6,693 nt of DNA from Alkaliphilus sp. (GTDB taxonomy: Bacteria; Bacillota; Clostridia; Peptostreptococcales; Natronincolaceae), in NCBI GenBank assembly GCA_023230535.1, contig JALNXC010000070.1, positions 1 to 6,693 on the forward strand. Direction: 5' to 3'. Below the pieces are notes generated by a model, which did no database searches, was not told the DNA's origin, and saw only the letters and a list, made by a program, of their open reading frames with translations. Below, in pieces: positions 1 to 5,565 of this stretch (position 1 is the stretch's first letter; every line of letters begins with the position of its first letter). The position numbers were made by a program, and so were the translations under genes.

Positions 1-228
1 CTTGAACATTATATATCTTGGTTTAAAGTGTTTTTTCATGCAGAAGGTGCAAAATTTCCGGTGGAACTTGCAAATTTCAGATTTTCCGCCCATGGTGAGG
101 GAGAAATTTTTACGGATCCGGTTGGTTGTACACAGGTAAGGCTACAAAAATCCGGAATACTCTATGCCCAAAGCTATTGTAATATACACGGGGTATGGGA
201 AAATAGCAAAGAGATCAAAGTAGAATAG
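1..228 (+). CDS. C-terminal fragment of an unrecognised protein, possibly ending in an Ig-like beta-sandwich
   Basis: The frame is open from the first base of the window and ends at TAG (226-228), giving 75 residues of a protein whose start lies outside. I do not recognise a family. The fragment alternates hydrophobic and polar residues and carries many aromatics, as a beta-rich domain would. Its last 24 residues (GILYAQSYCNIHG, then VW, then KEIKVE) have a Y-x-C spacing followed by a Gly and a final beta strand. That resembles the closing strands of Ig-like or fibronectin-like sandwiches, but this is inference from pattern only. No membrane segment or sorting signal is visible in the fragment. 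A GTG at 28 is in frame but lacks an SD sequence, and coding continues upstream of it, so a truncated gene is more likely than a short gene starting there. The call as coding is fairly secure; the fold is not. Confidence 0.6.
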   Translation, partial: LEHYISWFKVFFHAEGAKFPVELANFRFSAHGEGEIFTDPVGCTQVRLQKSGILYAQSYCNIHGVWENSKEIKVE

Positions 229-233
229 GCACA

Positions 234-292
234 CAAGGATACAATTTTTTATGTTTCCCCGAAAGGGCGAACACATGGGTTCGCCCCTACAA
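234..292. repeat. Direct repeat copy A (matches 411-471)
   Basis: This segment starts with CAAGGATACAA, a T run and ATGT, and ends with a GGGCGAAC hairpin followed by CCTACAA. The same order recurs at 411-471. The first 21 bases differ from copy B by one substitution and one missing T. The stretch between T run and hairpin is more diverged. The duplication therefore covers more than the hairpin alone, as expected of a dispersed non-coding element present in two copies. Confidence 0.6.
265..286 (-). repeat. Hairpin H1 of the CYRTGT-loop family
   Basis: A perfect 8-bp stem (265-272 with 279-286, GGGCGAAC/GTTCGCCC) closes a 6-nt loop. Read on the minus strand the loop is CCATGT and the element is preceded by GTAG. 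There is no T run on either side, so it is a poor terminator for the upstream gene fragment. It is one of four related hairpins within 250 bp. From memory, similar GTAGGGGCGAAC hairpins are dispersed in other bacterial genomes, but I could not check this. Confidence 0.7.
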
Positions 293-311
293 CAAATCAA
301 TAAATTAGAGA

Positions 312-348
312 CCGGTGTTCCGGAATTATAAAAAATCCGGCATACCGG
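312..348. repeat. Imperfect inverted repeat between H1 and H2
   Basis: CCGGTGT (312-318) pairs with ATACCGG (342-348) through five Watson-Crick pairs, one G-T wobble and one T-A pair. After one mismatch, CCGGA (320-324) pairs with TCCGG (336-340). The 11-nt loop is AT-rich. The sequence is unrelated to the four CYRTGT-loop hairpins, and no T run follows on either strand. It may be a remnant of another repeat; no function can be assigned. Confidence 0.4.
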
Positions 349-377
349 CAAGCTGATATCCGGATTCTAAATGGTAG

Positions 378-399
378 GGGCAGACCTGTGTGTCTGCCC
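378..399 (+). repeat. Hairpin H2 of the CYRTGT-loop family
   Basis: A perfect 8-bp stem (378-385 with 392-399, GGGCAGAC/GTCTGCCC) closes the loop CTGTGT. It is preceded by GGTAG on the plus strand, so this copy points opposite to H1, H3 and H4. Compared with H1, two adjacent base pairs are changed on both arms, so pairing is kept while the sequence differs. Confidence 0.7.
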
Positions 400-410
400 G
401 CAAAGGAATA

Positions 411-471
411 CAAGTATACAATTTTTATGTCCTCTCTTCTAAAGGGCGAACACATAGGTTCGCCCTTACAA
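411..471. repeat. Direct repeat copy B (matches 234-292)
   Basis: Second copy of the element that begins CAAGTATACAA, continues with T5 and ATGT, and ends with hairpin H3 and CTTACAA. It begins 12 bases after hairpin H2. Copies A and B are about 177 bp apart and in the same orientation. Confidence 0.6.
442..467 (-). repeat. Hairpin H3 of the CYRTGT-loop family
   Basis: A perfect 10-bp stem (442-451 with 458-467) closes a 6-nt loop that reads CTATGT on the minus strand, preceded there by GTAAGGGC. It has the same core stem as H1, with an outer pair changed compatibly. It lies just downstream of the PFOR terminator hairpin in the direction of PFOR transcription and could act as a second, weaker stop. 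Confidence 0.65.
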
Positions 472-475
472 TATT

Positions 476-503
476 AAAAAGGCGGGCACATAGGCCCGCC
501 TTT
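476..503 (-). terminator. Rho-independent terminator of PFOR, formed by hairpin H4
   Basis: On the minus strand, 16 bases after the PFOR stop codon, a perfect 10-bp GC-rich stem (503-494 with 487-478, AAAGGCGGGC/GCCCGCCTTT) closes the loop CTATGT. It runs straight into a T run (TTTTTAAT). This is a textbook intrinsic terminator. It is also the fourth member of the CYRTGT-loop hairpin family found at 265-503, with the same GTA prefix, so a dispersed repeat seems to supply the gene end. On the plus strand the flanking T run is weaker. Confidence 0.85.
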
Positions 504-519
504 ACATATTTTTTGCTTT

Positions 520-3500
520 TTATTGTTCCGCTAAACATCTATATGACTCGTATCTCTCCTTAGCATCCTCTTCAGCCTTATCAAATAACATATCTGCTAC
601 TTCCGGGAAGGTTTTAGTGAGTGAAGAATAACGCACTTCGCCTAACAAGAAATCTTTGAATGATGCTGTAGGTTCTTTTGAATCCAATATGAATGGATTT
701 TTCCCCTCTTCTTTTAATAACGGGTTATATCTATACAGATGCCAATATCCGGCCTCAACGGCTTTTTTGCCCTGCTCCTGTGTTTTTCCCATTCCCGCCC
801 TGATGCCGTGTGCAATACATGGTGAATAAGCTATTATGAGCGAAGGGCCGTTATATGCTTCCGCCTCTTTCAAAGCCCTGATTAATTGATTTTGATCGGC
901 ACCCATGGATACCTGTGTCACATAGACATAACCATAGGTCATCGCTATCATGCCCAAATCTTTCTTTTTAGTCCTCTTTCCTGCAGATGCAAATTTAGCG
1001 ACAGCGGCCGTCGGAGACGCTTTGGACGCCTGACCGCCGGTATTTGAGTAGACCTCCGTATCCAATACAAGAATGTTTACATCATCTCCGGAGGCAATTA
1101 CATGGTCCAAGCCGCCAAATCCGATATCGTAGGCCCAACCGTCCCCACCGATTATCCACTGTGACTTCTTAATTAGAAAATCTTTTTTATCAATTATTTC
1201 ATCTATGACAGCATTACCCTTTGCCGCTTCGAGCAGTGGCAACATCTTCCGAGTAGCCTCTTCGGATGCTTCCGCATTATCCTTTCCTTCCAACCAGGCT
1301 CTGAAAGCATCTTTTAATTCATCAGAAATATCAAGTTCAAGCGCTTCCGTCATAAGAGCCGCCAATTTATTTCTTATCTGCTTGATGCCTAAGAACATTC
1401 CATATCCGTATTCCGCATTATCTTCGAACAATGAATTAGCCCAAGCAGGCCCTCTACCCTCGGCATTCGCACAGAACGGAATTGCCGGAGCACTTCCGCC
1501 GAATATTGAGGTACAGCCTGTAGCGTTGGCTATGAGCATCCTATCTCCAAACAACTGGGTGATCAATTTAATATAAGGTGCCTCTCCGCAGCCCGCACAA
1601 GCGCCGGAAAACTCGAACAGCGGTTGAGAAAATTGGCTTCCCTTCACTGTAAATTTATTTGTTAAATGAGATTTATCCGAAACTGTCACGGCATATTCCC
1701 AATTTTCTTTTTGTGCTTCTATCTGCGGCGCAGCCGGGGTCATTGTGATAGCTTTTTGTTTTGCAGGGCAGACTTCGACACAACTTCCGCAACCGGTACA
1801 ATCCAATGCACTGACTTGGATTCTATATTGCAATCCTTCAAGGTCCTTCCCCATTGCTTTTATCGTCTCAAAGCCTTCCGGAGCATTTTTAATTTCCTCT
1901 TCATTCAGTAAAAACGGTCTGATGGCCGCATGCGGACATACATATGAACATTGGTTACATTGTATACAGTTTCCACTGTGCCATTCGGGCACATTGATGG
2001 CTACCCCGCGCTTCTCAAATCTTGAACCCCCGAGGGGAAATTCGCCATCCGGTCTATTAAAAAAGGTACTCACCGGTAAAGTGTCACCTTTTTGTGCACT
2101 CATAGGTCTCAATACATTTTTAATAAAATCGGGCTCATCTACCGCCGTTGTGGCAGCAGCCTCATCTTCCGCATCGCCCCAAGCAGCAGGCACATCTATT
2201 TTAACCAACGATTCCAGGCCATGATCCACAGCCTGATAATTCATCTGTACTATCTTCTCTCCCTTTAGCCCGTAAGAATCTACAATCGCTTGTTTTAGAT
2301 ATTTAATAGCATCTTCCAATGGAAGAACTTCCGCTAATTTGAAGAATGCGGATTGCATAACCATATTAATTCTTCCGCCTAATCCGATTTCAGATGCTAT
2401 TTTGGTTGCATTGATCGTATAAAAATCGATATCATTATCAGCGATATATTTTTTAAGTAATGCAGGTAATTTTTCATCCAACTCTTCCGGTAACCAAGTA
2501 CAGTTTAATAAAAACGTTCCGCCCTTTTTGAGCCCCTCCGTCAAATCATACATATATACATATCCCTGATTGTGACAAGCAATAAAGTCTGCCTCGTCGA
2601 TTAAATAGGTCGACTTGATAGGCTGTTTACCAAAACGCAAATGTGAAACCGTAAGCCCGCCGGACTTTTTAGAATCATAAGCAAAATATGCCTGAGCGTA
2701 CATATCCGTATTGTCACCGATAATCTGTATGGCACTCTGGTTTGCCCCTACCGTACCGTCCGACCCGAGGCCCCAGAATTTGCACCTGATTGTCCCTTCC
2801 GGAGCTGTTATAACATTCTTTTCTACCGGCAAGGATGTATGTGTAACGTCATCTATTATACCTATTGTAAATCCGTTTTTAGGTTCTTCCAATTTAAGAT
2901 TATCAAACACAGCTTTAATTTGAGCCGGTATGGTATCTTTAGAACCTAACCCGTATCTTCCCCCCACTATCAATGGAGCATTTTCTTTATCAAAGAATAA
3001 AGTTTTGATATCCTGATATAAAGGCTCTCCCAATGAACCGGGTTCTTTGGTCCTATCAAGCGTAGCAATTTTCTTTACTGTCTTCGGTAAAACATCAAAG
3101 AAATATTTTTCCGAAAATGGCCTATAAAGATGTACTTTGATTAAACCCAACTTTTCTCCTTTTGCATTAAAGTAATCTATTGCCTCTTCTATCGTAGATG
3201 TTACGGAACCCATTGCAATGATGATGTTTTCCGCATCCTCCGCACCATAATATATGAATGGGGCATAATCCCTTCCGGTCAGTTTGGTTATTTCTTTCAT
3301 ATAATCGTTTACTATGTCCGGAATAGGTGTGTAAAAACTGTTTGAAACTTCTTTAGCCTGAAAGTAAATATCCGGATTTTGAGCCGAGCCCCTTAAACAT
3401 GGACGTTCCGGATTTAATCCGCTGACCCTGAATTCCTTAATTGCATCCCAATCCACAAGATTTGCAAACTCGTCGTATTCTATCACTTCAATTTTTTGCA

Positions 3501-4038
3501 TTTCGTGAGAAGTTCTGAATCCGTCGAAAAAACTTATAAAAGGAATTCTTCCTTTTATGGCAGCCAAATGAGCCACCCCTGCTAAATCCATAACTTCCTG
3601 AACACCACCGGCAGCAAGCAGGGCAAAACCTGTCTGTCTCGTAGCCATCACGTCTGAATGATCGCCGAATATAGAAAGTGCATGACCCGCAAGTGCACGG
3701 GCACTCACATGAAATACTCCGGGTAGTAATTCAGCTGCAATTTTATACATGTTAGGTATCATCAATAATAGACCCTGCGATGCGGTAAAAGTGGTGGTTA
3801 ACGCACCGGTAGCTAAGGATCCGTGAACAGCGCCTGCAGCTCCCGCTTCAGATTGCATCTCCGTCACCTGCACTGTTTGCCCAAAAATGTTTTTTTGTCC
3901 CTTAGCGCTCCACTCATCGACATGTTCCGCCATATTTGAAGACGGTGTGATTGGATAGATAGCAGCTACGTCCGTAAATGCATAAGCAACATAGGCTGCG
4001 GCCGTATTGCCATCCATTGTTCTCATCTTTCTTCCCAT
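520..4038 (-). CDS. nifJ: Pyruvate:ferredoxin (flavodoxin) oxidoreductase, single-chain
   Basis: A complete 1172-residue PFOR. The enzyme oxidatively decarboxylates pyruvate with CoA to acetyl-CoA and CO2, passing electrons to ferredoxin or flavodoxin in the cytoplasm. Visible motifs in order are: YPITPSS (28-34, Thr31); Glu64 in EMQSEAG; Arg114 in HVSARAL; a ferredoxin-like insert with two 4Fe-4S motifs, CIQCNQCSYVCP (Cys691, 694, 697, 701) and CTGCGSCVEVCP (Cys747, 750, 753, 757); the proximal cluster ligands Cys814 and Cys817 (CAGC), Cys842 and Cys1074; and the thiamine diphosphate motif starting GDG (965-967) and ending SNTGGQ. Thr31, Glu64 and Arg114 match the numbering I recall for the Desulfovibrio africanus enzyme, which supports starting at ATG 4038. 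That start also has a strong SD. An in-frame ATG at 4071 has no SD and would add 11 atypical residues. The C-terminal extension of the D. africanus enzyme is absent. The gene appears monocistronic, with its own promoter and terminator. Confidence 0.97.
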   Translation of the reverse strand: MGRKMRTMDGNTAAAYVAYAFTDVAAIYPITPSSNMAEHVDEWSAKGQKNIFGQTVQVTEMQSEAGAAGAVHGSLATGALTTTFTASQGLLLMIPNMYKIAAELLPGVFHVSARALAGHALSIFGDHSDVMATRQTGFALLAAGGVQEVMDLAGVAHLAAIKGRIPFISFFDGFRTSHEMQKIEVIEYDEFANLVDWDAIKEFRVSGLNPERPCLRGSAQNPDIYFQAKEVSNSFYTPIPDIVNDYMKEITKLTGRDYAPFIYYGAEDAENIIIAMGSVTSTIEEAIDYFNAKGEKLGLIKVHLYRPFSEKYFFDVLPKTVKKIATLDRTKEPGSLGEPLYQDIKTLFFDKENAPLIVGGRYGLGSKDTIPAQIKAVFDNLKLEEPKNGFTIGIIDDVTHTSLPVEKNVITAPEGTIRCKFWGLGSDGTVGANQSAIQIIGDNTDMYAQAYFAYDSKKSGGLTVSHLRFGKQPIKSTYLIDEADFIACHNQGYVYMYDLTEGLKKGGTFLLNCTWLPEELDEKLPALLKKYIADNDIDFYTINATKIASEIGLGGRINMVMQSAFFKLAEVLPLEDAIKYLKQAIVDSYGLKGEKIVQMNYQAVDHGLESLVKIDVPAAWGDAEDEAAATTAVDEPDFIKNVLRPMSAQKGDTLPVSTFFNRPDGEFPLGGSRFEKRGVAINVPEWHSGNCIQCNQCSYVCPHAAIRPFLLNEEEIKNAPEGFETIKAMGKDLEGLQYRIQVSALDCTGCGSCVEVCPAKQKAITMTPAAPQIEAQKENWEYAVTVSDKSHLTNKFTVKGSQFSQPLFEFSGACAGCGEAPYIKLITQLFGDRMLIANATGCTSIFGGSAPAIPFCANAEGRGPAWANSLFEDNAEYGYGMFLGIKQIRNKLAALMTEALELDISDELKDAFRAWLEGKDNAEASEEATRKMLPLLEAAKGNAVIDEIIDKKDFLIKKSQWIIGGDGWAYDIGFGGLDHVIASGDDVNILVLDTEVYSNTGGQASKASPTAAVAKFASAGKRTKKKDLGMIAMTYGYVYVTQVSMGADQNQLIRALKEAEAYNGPSLIIAYSPCIAHGIRAGMGKTQEQGKKAVEAGYWHLYRYNPLLKEEGKNPFILDSKEPTASFKDFLLGEVRYSSLTKTFPEVADMLFDKAEEDAKERYESYRCLAEQ

Positions 4039-4047
4039 TTTACATTT

Positions 4048-4056
4048 CCCCCCCCT
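4048..4056 (-). promoter_or_regulatory. PFOR ribosome binding site containing a G8 tract
   Basis: On the minus strand the SD is A followed by eight G (4055-4048), nine bases before ATG 4038. It decides the start codon, because the alternative ATG at 4071 has no SD. A homopolymer of eight G is prone to length change, and here a change would alter SD spacing without touching the reading frame from 4038. Confidence 0.75.
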
Positions 4057-4116
4057 AATTGTATCCGCCATACAGTATATGTTTTTTTATTCTGTATATA
4101 AATAAGTATTGTTTCT

Positions 4117-4145
4117 ATTATATATAAAAAGGGTAGAGTATTCAA
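4117..4145 (-). promoter_or_regulatory. Sigma-A-type promoter of PFOR
   Basis: On the minus strand there is a -35 TTGAAT (4145-4140), a 17-bp spacer and a perfect -10 TATAAT (4122-4117). The predicted transcript start is near 4110, giving a 5' leader of about 70 nt that includes the SD. The promoter lies in the 250-bp gap after the kinase gene, so PFOR can be transcribed independently of it. Confidence 0.7.
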
Positions 4146-4288
4146 ATGAAAATTTATCAAATCTATAAAAATTTTATCTTTATTTGGCGGTATACAGTTT
4201 TAATACCCTTATTTCTATAATTATACCTAAAATTGCATATTTTTGTATATAATAAAAAACTTACACGATAAAAAAATATCGGCGCCTC

Positions 4289-5230
4289 TTAATCTGTCGT
4301 CTCTTTGAATAGGGTATTCTTTTTTGGTGTTTTTTTAGGAATATCGACGACAAAGCTGGTTCCTATATTATCATCACTCTTCACATATATCTGCCCATTA
4401 TATTTTTTTACTATTTCCTTTACATTGTATAAACCAAATCCGCTTCCCTCACTGCCCTTGGTGGTAAAACCCTTTTTAAATATTTTATTCCTTATTTCTT
4501 CAGGTATAACAGTGTCCCTGTTGTTAACCTGAAAAATGCATTTTTTTTCATCACAATGCATATCTATAATGATGGAACCCTCCCCGGCTTCTAATTTCTC
4601 GGCCTCATATATGGCATTATCCAGTAAGTTGCCTAATATACTGACTATATCAATAGCATCAAATTCCTCTATCGAAATAAAGGGTTGTATATAATAACTA
4701 ATTTTAACTCCTATTTCCTTACACTTATAGGCTTTGTTCAACAACAAGGTATATAGATATGTACAGGGCAATCTGCTGAGTTTCATCAATTCTTTTTCAT
4801 CTATATTAAGTTTATTGCTATATTTACTTAAATATTCCTTTGCCTTTTCTATTTTCCCCAAGCTCAATAATCCCCATAATACCTGCAGATTGTTCGAAAA
4901 TTCGTGTTTTTGCGATTTCAACAGATTATTAGCCGCCTGCATCTGCATAATTTCAAATGTTTGCATTTTATATTCTTTTTCTTTTTCTATTAAATCTTCT
5001 ATTTCGCTAAATAAATAAATAGAATTTATTCCGATCAGTCCACTCAGCAAAAATAATACTATTAATACAACATCCGAATTCAAGGCGTAATATTGCGTAT
5101 TTACCAATCCCCACATAACAAGGAGCATATAAAATGCAATTGCCGTTGCTAAAAATGTTTGTGCCAAAAAAAGAGCCCTTATGTTTTTTCTTTTGTTTTT
5201 AAAACTAAATTTCGGTGCTCTGAATTTCAT
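4289..5230 (-). CDS. Membrane sensor histidine kinase, SpoOB-type (GHKL ATPase), two TM segments
   Basis: This 313-residue protein should autophosphorylate a histidine and signal to a response regulator. The N-terminus is basic (KNKRKNIR). TM helices lie at about 19-43 and 53-75, joined by a loop of only about ten residues, so there is no extracellular sensor domain. A short helical linker (76-104) leads to the phosphoacceptor region KSQKHEFSNNLQVLWGLL, with His109 in the SpoOB-like H-E-F context. The ATPase domain has an N box (GNLLDNAIYEAE, 200-211; Asn201, Asn205), a weak G1 region (VNNRDTVIPEE), an F box (FKKGFTTKG, 251-259) and G2 (GSGFGLYNVKEIV, 262-274). The start ATG 5230 has an AGGTG SD eight bases upstream. 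No response regulator is present in the window, so it is an orphan here. It lies upstream of PFOR on the same strand but PFOR has its own promoter. The signal and target are unknown. Confidence 0.88.
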   Translation of the reverse strand: MKFRAPKFSFKNKRKNIRALFLAQTFLATAIAFYMLLVMWGLVNTQYYALNSDVVLIVLFLLSGLIGINSIYLFSEIEDLIEKEKEYKMQTFEIMQMQAANNLLKSQKHEFSNNLQVLWGLLSLGKIEKAKEYLSKYSNKLNIDEKELMKLSRLPCTYLYTLLLNKAYKCKEIGVKISYYIQPFISIEEFDAIDIVSILGNLLDNAIYEAEKLEAGEGSIIIDMHCDEKKCIFQVNNRDTVIPEEIRNKIFKKGFTTKGSEGSGFGLYNVKEIVKKYNGQIYVKSDDNIGTSFVVDIPKKTPKKNTLFKETTD

Positions 5231-5282
5231 TATCTATTCACCTACGGTTAAAGTAAAATTCCCAATATGTTTTCTAAACAAA

Positions 5283-5312
5283 ATTATATCTTAAATATTA
5301 CTTAAACTTTAA
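5283..5312 (-). promoter_or_regulatory. Possible promoter of the histidine kinase gene
   Basis: On the minus strand there is a perfect TATAAT (5288-5283), about 50 bases before the start codon. The -35 is poor: TTAAAG (5312-5307) at 18 bp is the best match. TTTAAG occurs twice with an 11-bp period just upstream of the -10, on one face of the helix, which could be an activator site. Overall support is moderate. Confidence 0.45.
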
Positions 5313-5364
5313 TTGATATATTCGACATATTTCTAACAAATCCTCTATCCTGCCAGAACTTACC

Positions 5365-5395
5365 TTTACAAATTTTATACATAATGTGTTATAAT
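5365..5395 (+). promoter_or_regulatory. Extended -10 promoter of the small RNA
   Basis: TGTTATAAT (5387-5395) is a perfect extended -10 element (TG, one base, TATAAT). A TTTACA at 5365-5370 resembles a -35 but with a long 19-bp spacer, which an extended -10 tolerates. The predicted transcript start is at about 5401-5403. Confidence 0.7.
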
Positions 5396-5400
5396 AAAAC

Positions 5401-5488
5401 GATTGCGGGCTAAAATCATGATACCGGCTATATGCTGATTCCCATGACCTGCTGCCCCGGTAGCAAAAATTCGGGGTGCTTTTTATTT
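5401..5488 (+). ncRNA. Unidentified short structured RNA (about 88 nt), stand-alone sRNA or attenuated leader
   Basis: The segment lies between a good extended -10 promoter and a hairpin with a T run, and has no convincing open reading frame. Two mutually exclusive structures are visible. In the first, TGATACCGG (5419-5427) pairs with CCGGTAGCA (5457-5465) through eight pairs and one A-G mismatch. In the second, the terminator stem uses 5453-5460 with 5471-5478. The shared bases 5457-5460 make this look like an antiterminator/terminator switch. However, a second promoter follows before the isomerase gene, so the RNA may instead be independent. I compared it from memory with SRP RNA, 6S RNA and several riboswitch classes and found no match. 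Family and target are unknown. Confidence 0.55.
5453..5488 (+). terminator. Intrinsic terminator of the small RNA
   Basis: Bases 5453-5460 pair with 5471-5478 (core CCCCG/CGGGG plus three G-U pairs), closing a 10-nt loop. The stem is followed by C, five T, A and three T. On the minus strand no T run follows, so the element works only in the plus direction. Confidence 0.7.
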
Positions 5489-5495
5489 AGTCAAA

Positions 5496-5524
5496 TAGAC
5501 ACATTTAATTTTTTCTGTTATGAT
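5496..5524 (+). promoter_or_regulatory. Promoter of the peptidyl-prolyl isomerase gene
   Basis: There is a -35 TAGACA (5496-5501, 5/6 match), a 17-bp spacer and an extended -10 TGTTATGAT (5516-5524, hexamer 5/6). The predicted transcript start is near 5531, leaving a leader of about 35 nt. It sits immediately after the small RNA terminator, so the isomerase does not depend on read-through. Confidence 0.65.
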
Positions 5525-5565
5525 TGGTAGGAACGAAGACAAATCTAAAAAGGAGAATCCGTTAT

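Noticed and set aside
142..351. Minus-strand frame of 69 codons across the gene fragment and repeat H1
   Set aside because: It overlaps the open plus-strand gene fragment and hairpin H1, has no SD and has no recognisable domain.
265..503. CRISPR array
   Set aside because: The repeats are palindromic hairpins of differing sequence, orientation and spacing, with no uniform spacers and no cas genes nearby.
1205..2923. Plus-strand open frames inside PFOR (1205-1576, 1666-1911, 1745-2224, 2711-2923)
   Set aside because: They are antisense to a fully conserved PFOR, lack SD sequences and encode low-complexity Ser/Pro-rich products.
4039..4071. ATG at 4071 as the PFOR start (1183 aa)
   Set aside because: No SD precedes it and the added residues are atypical. 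Starting at 4038 gives an SD and places Thr31, Glu64 and Arg114 at the positions I recall for the D. africanus enzyme.
4139..4155. CodY box near the PFOR promoter (AATTTTC on the minus strand)
   Set aside because: Only one half matches the consensus; the other half does not form the expected palindrome.
4220..4248. Second PFOR promoter with TATAAT at 4225-4220 on the minus strand
   Set aside because: No acceptable -35 at 16-18 bp and no TG extension; chance matches to TATAAT are expected in DNA this AT-rich.
5401..5488. SRP (4.5S) RNA on the minus strand, from an AGGTC and GGAA resemblance
   Set aside because: The required GGAAGGAAGCAG-type apical motif is absent, and the terminator T run lies on the plus strand.
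5524..5565. In-frame TTG at 5524 as an earlier start of the isomerase
   Set aside because: It overlaps the extended -10 element and has no SD, whereas ATG 5566 has AGGAG at correct spacing.
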